Shown one piece after another: positions 22,422 to 31,385 of a stretch of 33,775 bases of DNA (the first letter of the stretch is position 1; each line of letters starts with the position of its first letter). Origin of the DNA: Bacteroidota bacterium (GTDB taxonomy: Bacteria > Bacteroidota > Bacteroidia > Chitinophagales > Chitinophagaceae). The notes below the pieces were generated by a model that worked only from the letters and a program-made list of their open reading frames with translations, ran no database searches and was not told where the DNA came from. The DNA is taken from the NCBI GenBank assembly GCA_018268035.1, contig JAFDXI010000068.1, positions 1 to 33,775 on the forward strand, written 5' to 3'. The position numbers and the translations under genes are program-made.

Positions 22422-24065
22422 ATGAAATCCGGTTTCCTGTTATCAAAAAATAAATGGCTTAGCAACGCAGACATTCTTATTCTTATTGTGTTTTGCAGTA
22501 TTCCACTTTTTCTAAGTTTCCCATATCGTGTCAATATATTTCTTTCATGGGAAGGTGCATACAGGCTATATCTGGGACAAGTACCATATAAAGATTTTGG
22601 CTTGCCTATGGGACTTACATATTGGGTGGTACCTGCAATATTTTTTAAAATTTTCGGACCCTATATGCTTAGCCTCATCAAAGCACAGGTATTGATGAAC
22701 CTGATTTGTGGCCTATCATTTCGTGGCATACTGAAAAAAATAAAAATTGCTGATGGTATAAGGATTGCTGTAATGATTATTTTCTGCCTTTCATATATAT
22801 TAATCAATTTTTGGCCATGGTATAATAACTCAGTAATTATTTACGAACTGGCGGGTTTAAACTTTTTGTTTGGATATTTTATAAGAGAAAAGAAAACGAG
22901 ATTTTACTTTCTGATTGCTGCTGCATTTTTTCTCTTTCTTTCATTTTTCACCAAGCAGGATGGCGGGTTCCTCGGTTTTGCTATTGCATCTGCACTGATA
23001 GCGTATCACGCAATTATCACAAAAAAATGGAAAGGGTTTTTCTTCTTTTTCATAACATATTCAATCATTGGCTTTATTATCATCTACCCATTTACAAAAT
23101 ATGGCTTTGGTTATTGGTTCAATCATGGCCAACCACCACATACTGCAAGATTTTCTGTACAGGATTTATTAAATGAAATATTCGTTGAATCACAATGGAT
23201 AAAATTTTATTTATTGCTGATTGCTTTTATTGTTGTTTTCAAATTTCGCAACAACAAAAGATTTTTCTTCGATACACAAGAGATGCTTTTTCTTATACTA
23301 ACATTAGGCATCCTGGCAGAAGCGCTGATTTTTGGAATGACAAGTTATACGCCCCCGGACAATAATATCTTTTTTCACAGCTTTGCTTTGGCATATATTC
23401 TTACAGGGCTATCACAAATCACCGGTATTGATATCAACAGGGTTGGAAATTTTATCGGCTTATCATTACTTATCCTTTTCTGGTGGTCAGCAGGTTATTG
23501 GCAATATATCAACAGGATCATTGCAAGGGTTATTCCTCCTGCTCCAGCCCCTGTTGTAACGAATGATTCTATCAGGCCCGAAAATGTAATCAACGAACAC
23601 ACTTACATGCTCAATCTTGATACAACACATTATGAAGATGAAAGCACCTGGGCAACAATAGATTCCATGCCTGCATTCAGAAAAATATATTTGCCGCCAT
23701 CAACTGTAGCAGGAATTCAGCGATTAAAACAACAACCAATTTTCAAAAATAAAAATGCGGAAGTTTTAAATATGACAGAGCTCACCCCGCTCGATTACGA
23801 GTTGGGTTATAAAATTGAGACCGGTGAAAATTACCCATTATGGTATCACTTAGGTGTTTGCATGTTTAATAAACAATGCGATGAATTTTGTGAAAAAATA
23901 AAAAACAAACATTATGATATAGTAATGTTTGAAAACATTCCTTCCCTCAATAATTTTTACCCATTCAGGATCAGGGATTCACTAAACGTCTATTACAATA
24001 AAGTGGATAGTTTTTTAGCACCACGCAGGCCCACCAACGGGAAGATCTATATTTATTCAAAATAA
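22422..24065 (+). CDS. GT-C-type membrane glycosyltransferase (PMT/GT39-like), candidate arabinosyltransferase
   Basis: This 547-residue polytopic membrane protein has roughly ten to twelve helices in residues 18-365 and a soluble periplasmic C-terminal domain (about 370-547). The first periplasmic loop has SWEGAYRLYLGQVPYKDFGL (residues 42-61), which fits the GT-C hallmark (acidic E44, then GxxPYxDF with D58). Such enzymes take sugars from polyprenyl-phosphate donors and work on the outer face of the inner membrane. It starts 156 bp from the divergent operon at 16411-22265, which predicts a polyprenyl-phosphate arabinose donor, so it is the best candidate for the transferase that uses it. 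The acceptor is unknown and GT-C donors are hard to tell from sequence. It could instead use another polyprenyl-phosphate sugar. Confidence 0.75.
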   Translation: MKSGFLLSKNKWLSNADILILIVFCSIPLFLSFPYRVNIFLSWEGAYRLYLGQVPYKDFGLPMGLTYWVVPAIFFKIFGPYMLSLIKAQVLMNLICGLSFRGILKKIKIADGIRIAVMIIFCLSYILINFWPWYNNSVIIYELAGLNFLFGYFIREKKTRFYFLIAAAFFLFLSFFTKQDGGFLGFAIASALIAYHAIITKKWKGFFFFFITYSIIGFIIIYPFTKYGFGYWFNHGQPPHTARFSVQDLLNEIFVESQWIKFYLLLIAFIVVFKFRNNKRFFFDTQEMLFLILTLGILAEALIFGMTSYTPPDNNIFFHSFALAYILTGLSQITGIDINRVGNFIGLSLLILFWWSAGYWQYINRIIARVIPPAPAPVVTNDSIRPENVINEHTYMLNLDTTHYEDESTWATIDSMPAFRKIYLPPSTVAGIQRLKQQPIFKNKNAEVLNMTELTPLDYELGYKIETGENYPLWYHLGVCMFNKQCDEFCEKIKNKHYDIVMFENIPSLNNFYPFRIRDSLNVYYNKVDSFLAPRRPTNGKIYIYSK

Positions 24066-24075
24066 ATTAAACCTG

Positions 24076-24657
24076 TCATAGATTAATGTTGGTAATATGT
24101 TTAACAGCAGATACTTCATCTGCTGCTGCATCTGTCATAATATAAGTTTTCACATCATTAATCATCATTTCATCCAACACATTGACTACATCTGCATAAG
24201 AACATGCTTCTGTTGGTTTTATCAATACAAGCATCTCTTTATCACTTCCAAATTTTTTCCTTAGCGCTTCTTTCTTTTCTAAAATCTTTTCTCTCAGCAA
24301 TTTAATATTGCGACCAAGGGTTTGAATATGTTGTATGTCAACTCCATCATAAGTAAAAAAATTATCTGCCTGCCCCAGTATAATATTCAATGTTTTACTT
24401 TCAGGAATCTCTGATGGTTGAAAATGAGTATTGTCATCAGGTATGGCCAGTTTCATTGAAGTGGGCAGAGCAATAGTTGTTGTGAGAATAAAAAATGATA
24501 TCAACAGAAAACCAAGGTCAACCATTGGAGTAAGATCAACTCTTAATATTGATTTTTTAGTCATGCTTATATTTCTGCTATCGCTTTTTTGATTGGGTAA
24601 AATATCTGTCATAAATTTTATTAATGAGATGTCACTTTTTTCAAATTCCATACACAT
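24076..24657 (-). CDS. ExbD/TolR-family biopolymer transport protein
   Basis: This is a 193-residue protein with one membrane helix (about 45-66) and a periplasmic domain. RVDLTPMVDLGFLLISFFIL has the ExbD/TolR helix with D47 at the site of the proton-path Asp (D25 of E. coli ExbD). MKLAIPDDNT and a Lys-rich periplasmic helix follow, then LVLIKPTEACSYADVVNVLDEMM. It would work with an ExbB/TolQ partner to convert proton flow into motion for TonB- or Tol-type systems. No exbB, tonB or other partner gene is adjacent. ATGs also occur at residues 3 and 16; the later one (MTDILPNQ) may be the true start. It is convergent with the GT-C gene, 10 bp away. Confidence 0.85.
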   Translation of the reverse strand: MCMEFEKSDISLIKFMTDILPNQKSDSRNISMTKKSILRVDLTPMVDLGFLLISFFILTTTIALPTSMKLAIPDDNTHFQPSEIPESKTLNIILGQADNFFTYDGVDIQHIQTLGRNIKLLREKILEKKEALRKKFGSDKEMLVLIKPTEACSYADVVNVLDEMMINDVKTYIMTDAAADEVSAVKHITNINL

Positions 24658-24860
24658 TGAAACTCAATTGTCGTACTTTCAAACTTTACCATTCATCCTT
24701 TTAAAAAAGGTATAGAAAACATTTATTTTAAATATGCAATATTCAAATCATGCTGTATTAAACTTATTTGCTCATTCAATGTCAAAAACTAAATAAAATA
24801 AACAATTGTTCGTTTTTACCAAGGATTGAAACACATTTAACAACATTCAACAAATAAAAT

Positions 24861-26228
24861 ATGAAAGAGACTGTAAAAAAAATTGCTTACCCGCTGATGG
24901 TCTTGTTGGTTGCAGCCTCATGCAGTTTACCCAGAATCGCTTCGGCGCAAGATGATGGGTATTATGATGATAATAGCAGCAATTATAACAATAATTATAA
25001 TCAAGATGATTATAATAACAATTCAAATGAATATGATAATCCTGAAAATTATCAGGATAACCCATCTTCAGTAAATATCAATGTATTCAATGATGCATTA
25101 TCACCTTATGGCAGTTGGGTAGTTTCTGCATCGTATGGCCGATGCTGGGTACCCCGATATCGTGGCTTTATACCTTATTCCACCGGAGGTCATTGGGTAT
25201 ATTCTTCTTATGGATGGATGTGGGCATCTGACTATAACTGGGGTTGGGCACCATTCCACTATGGCCGCTGGGCTTATGATCCGTTTTATGGATGGATGTG
25301 GATACCAGGATATGAATGGGGTCCAGCATGGGTAACCTGGAGAACAGGTGGCGGTTATTATGGATGGTCACCATTAGGCCCTGGCATGCATATAGGTATT
25401 AATATTGGAATTGGTATTCCATACAATCACTGGGTATTTGCCCCTTGCCGGTATATGGGTTACAGAAATATTCATAATTATTATGTTCGCCCTTCACGCA
25501 ATGTGACAATTATCCGCAATACCACAATTATTAATAATACAACTGTATATAACAACAGGAGATTTGTGGCTGGCCCCAACAGATCTGATGTAGAAAGGGT
25601 TACTGGCAGAAGAATTAATACCGTAAGAATTACAAATACAAACAAGCCCGGTGTTACTGTTGTCAACAGAAACAATAATACCATACAGATGTACAGACCT
25701 GGTGTAACAGTAAAAGACAATAATAATATTAACAGACAGCAGGTAAATCGCAATAATCAGCAACAAAATCAGGATGGTATAAATCCTCAAAGAAAATTTA
25801 ATAATAACAATGCACAAAATATTCCTGATTTGCGCGACAGGATAAATAATAACCGTACGAGACAACAAAATCAACAACAGGATAATGCGCAAACCCAACA
25901 ACAAATGAATAACAACAGGCAGCGCCAACAATCCATGCAGGAAAAATTGTATGAACAACAACAAGGCAGAAATGATCAAAGGCTAAACGAATATAATCAA
26001 CAGCAGCAACAACAAAAACAGAGATGGGAACAAATGCAAAGGCAGGAACAAAATCGCCAACAGCAAATGAACCAACAAAGAATGCAACAACAACAAATGC
26101 AACAACAACAAATGCGCGAAAGACAACAATGGAATAATAATCAGCAAAGAGAATTTAATCAACAAAAACAAAAACCTTTCAACAGGCAAGAGGGAAAAAA
26201 TAATGAAAGGCGTGGTGGCAGGCCATAA
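24861..26228 (+). CDS. Secreted Trp/Tyr-rich DUF6600-like protein with Asn/Gln-rich tail
   Basis: This 455-residue exported protein begins with a signal peptide (about 1-29). Its LVAASC could be a lipobox with C21; otherwise cleavage would follow ASA before QDDG. An Asn/Tyr/Asp-rich stretch follows (about 31-68). A Trp-rich region (about 80-175) holds repeated units like GHWVYSSYGWMWASDYNWGW and GRWAYDPFYGWMWIPGYEWG, typical of DUF6600/YXWGXW-type proteins of Bacteroidota. The C-terminal half (about 205-455) is dominated by Asn, then Gln and Arg, with runs such as QQQMQQQQMR, and is probably disordered. The function of the family is not known. It is a single gene followed by a structured terminator-like element. 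Confidence 0.85.
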   Translation: MKETVKKIAYPLMVLLVAASCSLPRIASAQDDGYYDDNSSNYNNNYNQDDYNNNSNEYDNPENYQDNPSSVNINVFNDALSPYGSWVVSASYGRCWVPRYRGFIPYSTGGHWVYSSYGWMWASDYNWGWAPFHYGRWAYDPFYGWMWIPGYEWGPAWVTWRTGGGYYGWSPLGPGMHIGINIGIGIPYNHWVFAPCRYMGYRNIHNYYVRPSRNVTIIRNTTIINNTTVYNNRRFVAGPNRSDVERVTGRRINTVRITNTNKPGVTVVNRNNNTIQMYRPGVTVKDNNNINRQQVNRNNQQQNQDGINPQRKFNNNNAQNIPDLRDRINNNRTRQQNQQQDNAQTQQQMNNNRQRQQSMQEKLYEQQQGRNDQRLNEYNQQQQQQKQRWEQMQRQEQNRQQQMNQQRMQQQQMQQQQMRERQQWNNNQQREFNQQKQKPFNRQEGKNNERRGGRP

Positions 26229-26250
26229 AATTTAAATAGATAGTATCAAC

Positions 26251-26306
26251 TCCGCACAGAATCTCCAGGGTGACAAACTTAAGCTGGTTTTGTGCGGATT
26301 TTTTTT
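26251..26306 (+). terminator. Terminator-like hairpin after the DUF6600-like gene
   Basis: TCCGCACA (26251-26258) and TGTGCGGA (26291-26298) pair perfectly over 8 bp, with an inner CCAG/CTGG pair (26265-26268 and 26284-26287), and are followed by eight T (26299-26306). The 32-base loop is longer than usual, so a structured RNA element is also possible. Confidence 0.6.
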
Positions 26307-26425
26307 GAGTTGCTACATTCGAATTCACTAATAGACTTATTGAAATAGAAATTTTAAATTTAAACAACAAACCCCCAACAACCAACGCTTAACATTAACC
26401 TGCACAAAATGCTGTAAGTCCTTTG

Positions 26426-26433
26426 TACCTTTG
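26426..26433 (+). promoter_or_regulatory. Candidate -7 box of ribBA
   Basis: TACCTTTG is an exact TAnnTTTG match, 16 bases before the ATG at 26450. No TTG is found at the expected upstream distance. The open frame runs back to 26423 and would include this box, which favours the ATG at 26450 as the real start. Confidence 0.45.
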
Positions 26434-26449
26434 CAAAAATTTATTTCCA

Positions 26450-27655
26450 ATGCTCGATACGATAGAAAGTGCGATTGAAGATATCAAACAAGGCAAACTT
26501 GTCATTGTAGTAGATGATGAAGACCGTGAAAATGAAGGAGATTTTATTACTGCTGCCAGAAATGTAACACCTGAAATCATCAACTTCATGAGCAAAGAAG
26601 GCCGTGGTTTAATCTGTACTCCCATCAATGAAGACAGGGCAGACGAACTCAAACTTGATCTGATGGTGAGCAACAACACAGCACTGCATGAAACGCCATT
26701 TACTGTTAGCATAGATTTAATTGGTCATGGCTGCACCACTGGTATTAGTGCCCACGACCGCTCCAAAACAGTCATGTCATTAGTTAATGAAAATACTAAA
26801 CCCGAAGACCTCGGCAGACCCGGCCATATCTTTCCTTTACGCGCTAAAAAAGGTGGAGTTTTAAGAAGGGCCGGTCATACTGAAGCAACCGTTGACCTGG
26901 CAAGACTTGCCGGTTTTGAACCCGTTGGTGTTTTGGTGGAGATTATGAATGAAGATGGAACAATGGCCCGGTTACCACAACTTAAAAAAATTGCTGATAA
27001 ATTCCATCTTAAAATTATTTCTATAAAAGACCTGATTGAATACAGGCTAAAAACTGATTCGCTAATTGAAGAAATCACAAGAGTGGACATGCCTACTAAA
27101 TATGGCCACTTTAAATTGGTCGCATTCAAAGAAAAAACTACAGGAGGAGAACATCTTGCATTGATCAAAGGCGAATGGGAAAATGATGAACCAGTACTTA
27201 CCCGCGTTCACTCAAGTTGTTTTACCGGCGATATTTTGGGCAGTTTCCGTTGCGATTGCGGCGACCAGTTACACAGAGCAATGCAGATGGTAGAGGCAGA
27301 AGGGAAAGGCATGATATTATATATGAACCAGGAAGGCCGTGGCATCGGATTATTAAATAAACTACGTGCATATAAACTGCAGGAAGAAGGGATGGATACA
27401 GTGGAAGCTAATTTGCATCTTGGTTTTGGAATGGATGAACGGGATTATGGTGTGGGCGCACAGATACTTCGCTACCTGAATGTAACCAAGTTACGCCTGA
27501 TGAGCAATAACCCCAAAAAACGCGCTGGTCTGAGTGGTTATGGATTGGAGATTGTTGAAATTGTGCCAATTGAAATTCAACCAAATCCATTCAATGAAAA
27601 ATACTTAACAACCAAGCGTGATAAAATGGGCCATAAAATATTATCACATAAATAA
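26450..27655 (+). CDS. ribBA: RibBA: 3,4-dihydroxy-2-butanone-4-phosphate synthase / GTP cyclohydrolase II
   Basis: This 401-residue bifunctional enzyme starts both branches of riboflavin synthesis. The RibB domain (1 to about 200) makes dihydroxybutanone phosphate from ribulose 5-phosphate and shows [14 protein letters not shown] (20-33) and [17 protein letters not shown] (139-155). The RibA domain (about 205-401) opens the GTP ring and releases formate; its zinc ligands C257, C268 and C270 (SSCFTG...[12 protein letters not shown]) and [18 protein letters not shown] are intact. The ATG at 26450 was chosen because the family begins with MLDTIExAIEDIKxGK and a promoter box lies upstream. There are no other riboflavin genes in the window. 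I recognise no FMN riboswitch upstream. It may be co-transcribed with ftsY, since no terminator is visible between them. Confidence 0.97.
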   Translation: MLDTIESAIEDIKQGKLVIVVDDEDRENEGDFITAARNVTPEIINFMSKEGRGLICTPINEDRADELKLDLMVSNNTALHETPFTVSIDLIGHGCTTGISAHDRSKTVMSLVNENTKPEDLGRPGHIFPLRAKKGGVLRRAGHTEATVDLARLAGFEPVGVLVEIMNEDGTMARLPQLKKIADKFHLKIISIKDLIEYRLKTDSLIEEITRVDMPTKYGHFKLVAFKEKTTGGEHLALIKGEWENDEPVLTRVHSSCFTGDILGSFRCDCGDQLHRAMQMVEAEGKGMILYMNQEGRGIGLLNKLRAYKLQEEGMDTVEANLHLGFGMDERDYGVGAQILRYLNVTKLRLMSNNPKKRAGLSGYGLEIVEIVPIEIQPNPFNEKYLTTKRDKMGHKILSHK

Positions 27656-27775
27656 AGAAATATTTTTTGGGTTACCAGCAAATGAATGCTATTCATCATC
27701 GTTGCGTCGCATCACTGCAGCTGCAACAAAAAATTCTGCTCCGATTTCCTTTTCAGGCAACATGTTTATTTTTTG

Positions 27776-27840
27776 CAATTACGAATTATGAATTACGAAT
27801 TGACAATTAACCATTATCAATTAACCATTAACAATTAACC
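27776..27840 (+). repeat. Intergenic AT-rich repeat element, copy 2 (just upstream of ftsY)
   Basis: AATTACGAATTATGAATTAC and related units (27777-27800) are followed by several copies of a CAATTAACCATT-like unit ending directly at the ftsY ATG. The layout and orientation match copy 1 at 7424-7498. It could form the ftsY leader; its effect is unknown. Confidence 0.6.
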
Positions 27841-28824
27841 ATGGGTCTATTCAATAAATTATTCGGCAAGAAAGAAAAAGAAAGTTTAGATGAAGGTTTA
27901 CAAAAAACCAAAACAGGATTCTTTGAAAAAATCACCAAAGCAATTGCAGGCAAAAGCACTGTTGATGAAGAAGTATTAGACAACCTCGAAGATGCATTGG
28001 TTAGTGCTGATGTTGGCATTGATACTACTATCGAAATTATTAACCACATCGAAGCTCGTGTTGCAAAAGACAAATATGTCAACACCTCCGAATTAAACCG
28101 GATATTACAATCAGAAATCCAAAAAATCCTCACTGATGCTCCAGAAGATGATTACAAAGAATTTGAATTACCTGAAAATAAAAAACCTTATGTTTTATTG
28201 GTTGTAGGCGTTAACGGTGTTGGCAAAACCACTACTATTGGTAAGCTGGCACACAACTATAAAAAAGCGGGTAAAAATGTTTTATTAGGCGCTGCTGATA
28301 CTTTTCGCGCTGCTGCTGTTGACCAGTTGACTATCTGGAGTGAAAGAGTGGGTGTGCCTATCGTAAAACAACCCATGGGCAGCGACCCTGCATCTGTAGC
28401 TTTTGACGCTGTGCAAAGCGCCATTGCAAAAAAATCTGATATCGTTATAATAGATACTGCCGGCCGTTTACACAATAAAATTCATTTGATGGATGAGCTA
28501 TCAAAAATCAAAAGAGTAATACAAAAAATTATACCCGGCGCACCTCATGAAGTGTTGTTAGTTTTAGATGGTTCAACAGGCCAGAATGCAGTAGAACAGG
28601 CAAAACATTTTACAGCAGCTACTGATGTTACTTCACTTGCCATAACTAAACTGGATGGCACTGCAAAAGGTGGTGTGGTACTCGCAATTGCCAATCAATT
28701 TAAAATTCCTGTAAAATATATTGGCGTTGGTGAGAAAATGGATGACCTGCTCATTTTTGATAAACATGAATTTGTTGATAGTTTATTTAGCCTTGAAAAA
28801 AGTAATAACCATCAACATAAATAA
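27841..28824 (+). CDS. ftsY: Signal recognition particle receptor FtsY
   Basis: This 327-residue SRP receptor GTPase docks SRP-ribosome complexes at the membrane and hands them to SecYEG. It begins with a short amphipathic helix (MGLFNKLFGK), probably the membrane anchor, and lacks the long acidic A domain of E. coli FtsY. The NG domain follows: N domain about 25-100, G1 GVNGVGKT (123-130), ADTFRAAAVDQL (152-163), G3 DTAGR (205-209), G4 TKLD (269-272) and the closing GVGEKMDDL (296-304). The ATG at 27841 directly abuts a repeat element. In this window it follows ribBA, not the ribosomal-protein genes I would expect from memory next to ftsY in many Bacteroidota. Confidence 0.97.
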   Translation: MGLFNKLFGKKEKESLDEGLQKTKTGFFEKITKAIAGKSTVDEEVLDNLEDALVSADVGIDTTIEIINHIEARVAKDKYVNTSELNRILQSEIQKILTDAPEDDYKEFELPENKKPYVLLVVGVNGVGKTTTIGKLAHNYKKAGKNVLLGAADTFRAAAVDQLTIWSERVGVPIVKQPMGSDPASVAFDAVQSAIAKKSDIVIIDTAGRLHNKIHLMDELSKIKRVIQKIIPGAPHEVLLVLDGSTGQNAVEQAKHFTAATDVTSLAITKLDGTAKGGVVLAIANQFKIPVKYIGVGEKMDDLLIFDKHEFVDSLFSLEKSNNHQHK

Positions 28825-29067
28825 ATCCAGCATAAATATTTTATCTCTGTTTATTCTATAAAATATTTTTACTTCATCCATATTAAGGATTTAAAAAATT
28901 GATTTAAATAATATTCATTTTTTAATAGTAAAATCTCATTCACAAATATTTTCTATTTAAAAAAGGTAATTGCAATCTATAAATTGTTTAAAACTGAGTC
29001 ACATTTTAATACCTCAAATCATAATTACTCGTTCTTCATTTTACTCTGTTACTTTTCCTTAAATAAT

Positions 29068-29075
29068 TATCTTTA
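29068..29075 (+). promoter_or_regulatory. Candidate -7 box of dinB
   Basis: TATCTTTA differs by one base from TAnnTTTG and ends 6 bases before the GTG start of dinB. No upstream TTG at good spacing. I see no LexA-like palindrome in the 257-bp AT-rich gap upstream, which otherwise holds nothing recognisable. Confidence 0.3.
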
Positions 29076-29081
29076 TGAACT

Positions 29082-30230
29082 GTGCAGCAAAAAATTTACA
29101 TAGCGCATTTTGACCTGGATTCATTTTTTTATAGTGTTGAGGTTTTGAACGATCCTTCTCTTGCAGGTAAGGCTGTGATTGTTGGCGGCAGCCGTGATCG
29201 TGGAGTAGTTACAACCTGTAGTTATGAAGCAAGAAAATATGGAGTACATTCTGCCATGCCGATGAAAAAAGCAGTACAGCTTTGCCCCCATGCAATTTTA
29301 ATCCGGGGCACACATGCACAGTATGGAAAATTTTCAAAATGGGTGACAGATATTATTGCAGCCAAAGCACCAAAATTTCAAAAAGCAAGCATTGATGAAT
29401 TTTATCTTGACCTTACTGGCATGGATAAATTTTTCAACCCTTTCCAGTGGGCTATTGACCTGAGACAGGAAATCATTGACAAAACAAAACTTCCTATTTC
29501 GTTTGGATTGGCCAGCAATAAACTCGTTGCAAAAATTGCAACTGATGAAGCAAAACCCAATGGCTATCTTTTTATTCAGCATGGAAAAGAAAAAGAATTT
29601 TTAGCGCCATTGCCTGTAAAGAAAATTCCAGGCGTTGGCGGGCATACATTAGCCATACTTAATGAAATGGGTATTGAGAAAATCAGTGACATACTTGAAC
29701 TGCCAAAAGATGAATTAGAAAACAGGCTGGGCAAATGGGGTATTGATCTTTGGAACAAAGCACAAGGTTTGCACGAAGGAAGTGTTGATGAATGGAGGGA
29801 AGCAAAATCCATTTCCACAGAAAATACTTTTGAAACCAATACCAGTGATGTAGAATTTTTATTGAGCGAACTTGTGCGTATGACAGAAAAGATTGCATTT
29901 GAATTGAGGCAGGACCAAAAACTGGCAGGTTGCATTGCAGTAAAAATCCGTTACCCAAATTTTGAAACAACATCAAAACAAACTACAATTGATTACACAT
30001 TTCGGGATGATGAATTCATTCCTGTTGCAAAAGAACTTTTTCATCAGTTGTATAAAAAAGGCAACCCCGTAAGATTGTTAGGTGTGAGGCTAACAGACTT
30101 TACAAATATTACTACACAAGGCAACCTGTTTGATGATGTGTCACGCAAAACAAATTTGTATAAAGCCATTGACAACATCAAACTGAAATTCGGGAAAGAT
30201 TTTTTAGCAAAAGCAAGAACAATAAAATAA
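29082..30230 (+). CDS. dinB: DNA polymerase IV (Y-family translesion polymerase)
   Basis: This 382-residue Y-family polymerase copies past damaged bases with low fidelity. The palm active site is complete: D11 in HFDLDSFFYSVE, and D105/E106 in SIDEFYLDLT. F16 is the steric-gate residue. YEARKYGVHSAMPMKKAVQL, FGLASNKLVAKIATDEAKPNG and the helix-hairpin-helix segment KKIPGVGGHTLAILNEMGI are typical. The little-finger domain covers about 240-370. A likely beta-clamp motif, QGNLF (346-350), lies inside the C-terminus rather than at its end. The start is a GTG: the only nearby ATG (29075) is in another frame and stops after 12 codons. It is followed by a short hairpin shared with the convergent phoH gene. 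Confidence 0.95.
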   Translation: MQQKIYIAHFDLDSFFYSVEVLNDPSLAGKAVIVGGSRDRGVVTTCSYEARKYGVHSAMPMKKAVQLCPHAILIRGTHAQYGKFSKWVTDIIAAKAPKFQKASIDEFYLDLTGMDKFFNPFQWAIDLRQEIIDKTKLPISFGLASNKLVAKIATDEAKPNGYLFIQHGKEKEFLAPLPVKKIPGVGGHTLAILNEMGIEKISDILELPKDELENRLGKWGIDLWNKAQGLHEGSVDEWREAKSISTENTFETNTSDVEFLLSELVRMTEKIAFELRQDQKLAGCIAVKIRYPNFETTSKQTTIDYTFRDDEFIPVAKELFHQLYKKGNPVRLLGVRLTDFTNITTQGNLFDDVSRKTNLYKAIDNIKLKFGKDFLAKARTIK

Positions 30231-30253
30231 AGGCAGCCCCGCCGGAGCTGCCT
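30231..30253. terminator. Hairpin between convergent dinB and phoH
   Basis: AGGCAGC (30231-30237) and GCTGCCT (30247-30253) form a 7-bp stem directly after the dinB stop codon, with a 9-base loop. The T-run is weak on the plus strand; on the minus strand a T-rich stretch follows, so it may serve mainly the phoH transcript. Confidence 0.55.
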
Positions 30254-30277
30254 TGTTGTTAAGCATCATAAAAAAAA

Positions 30278-31246
30278 TTATGGATGCAAATCTTTTTGAT
30301 ATTCCTTATCATACGCTTTAATGATAGCTTTTACAAGCCTGTGGCGCACCACATCTTCTTCATCCAATTCAATGTGTGCAATGCCATTGATATTTTGAAG
30401 AATGCGGATGGCCTTGTCCAAACCACTCTTTTGATTTTTTGGCAAATCAATCTGTGTTGGGTCGCCTGTAATGATAGCTTTTGCATTAGCGCCAATACGT
30501 GTTAAAAACATTTTCAACTGCAGGTCGTTTGCATTTTGTGCTTCATCCAAAATGATGAATGCATTATCCAGCGTGCGGCCACGCATATATGCCAACGGTG
30601 CAATTTCAATGGTACGTGTGCTCATATAATACCCCAGCTTATCAGCAGGTATCATATCATCCAGTGCATCATACAATGGCCTTAAATAAGGATCTATTTT
30701 TTCTTTCAGGTCACCGGGTAAAAAGCCAAGGCTCTCTCCTGCTTCCACTGCAGGGCGTGTTAAGATAATTTTTTTAACCAGCTTGTTTTTTAAAGCACGC
30801 ACTGCAATTGCAACAGCAGTATAAGTTTTACCTGTACCTGCAGGGCCTACTGCAAACACTATATCATTTGTGTCAGCAGCCTGCACCATTCTTTTCTGAT
30901 TCGCAGTCCTTGCACGAACAGTTTTTCCATTAGGTCCAAATACAAGGATGTCATTCGGGTTCTTGTCAACAAAATGATCAATTGTTTCTGCATCATCGCC
31001 TCCAAGAATTTGTTCAAAATAATTTTCACTCATGCCACCACTACGTTCCATGTATTGGATGATGAGGTCAATTTTTTCTTTGGCTGATTCTACCTGCTCC
31101 GGTGCGCCGCTTATTTTAAGTTGCGTGCCCCTTGAAAGAATTTTAAGCAATGGGAATTTTTTTCTCAAAATGTCAAGCTTCCTGTTGTTTACTCCGAAAA
31201 ACTCTATTGGATTTAATGTGTCGAGGTTAATAATTGTTTCTGTCAA
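30278..31246 (-). CDS. phoH: PhoH-family ATPase (YbeZ-like)
   Basis: This 322-residue cytoplasmic P-loop protein of the PhoH/YbeZ group, linked in other bacteria to RNA handling and ribosome maturation together with YbeY, has a KH-like N-terminal part (about 10-65). The ATPase domain follows, with Walker A GPAGTGKT (134-141), ILTRPAVEAGESLGFLPGDL (161-180), Walker B IILDEAQN (231-238) and TGDPTQIDLP. The family usually starts with MTE-I--LD, which here coincides with a TTG codon at 31246. I found no in-frame ATG in the leader, so I take TTG as the start. No ybeY is next to it in the window. A well-formed promoter lies upstream. Confidence 0.95.
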   Translation of the reverse strand: MTETIINLDTLNPIEFFGVNNRKLDILRKKFPLLKILSRGTQLKISGAPEQVESAKEKIDLIIQYMERSGGMSENYFEQILGGDDAETIDHFVDKNPNDILVFGPNGKTVRARTANQKRMVQAADTNDIVFAVGPAGTGKTYTAVAIAVRALKNKLVKKIILTRPAVEAGESLGFLPGDLKEKIDPYLRPLYDALDDMIPADKLGYYMSTRTIEIAPLAYMRGRTLDNAFIILDEAQNANDLQLKMFLTRIGANAKAIITGDPTQIDLPKNQKSGLDKAIRILQNINGIAHIELDEEDVVRHRLVKAIIKAYDKEYQKDLHP

Positions 31247-31304
31247 TTGCGTTTGTTTTTTATTTAAAAAAAATTGTTTCGGGCTGTTACCTGCTAACCT
31301 TTTC

Positions 31305-31336
31305 CAAATTTATCCGTTGCCTATAATTAAACACAA
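31305..31336 (-). promoter_or_regulatory. Promoter of phoH
   Basis: On the minus strand, TTG (31334-31336), a 21-base spacer and TAAATTTG (31305-31312) fit the Bacteroidota promoter pattern exactly. It lies 58 bases upstream of the TTG start codon and is the clearest promoter match in the window. Confidence 0.6.
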
Positions 31337-31385
31337 TTTTTGTTTTACACATTATGTTAATTGTTTATTATAAAGATAATGCAAA

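Noticed and set aside
25494-25979. Long Leu/Ile-rich minus-strand frames opposite the Asn/Gln-rich tail.
   Set aside because: They are the reverse reading of repetitive AAT/CAA codons, which always gives Ile/Leu-rich frames; not genes.
24978-26190. Repetitive DNA in the DUF6600-like gene as a CRISPR or tandem repeat array.
   Set aside because: The periodicity is three bases and follows codons for Asn and Gln; there are no spacers or conserved repeat units.
27689-27763. A 24-codon minus-strand ATG frame (MLPEKEIGAEFFVAAAVM...) between ribBA and ftsY.
   Set aside because: The peptide looks protein-like but is very short, has no promoter or recognisable family, and could be a remnant or chance; not called as a gene.
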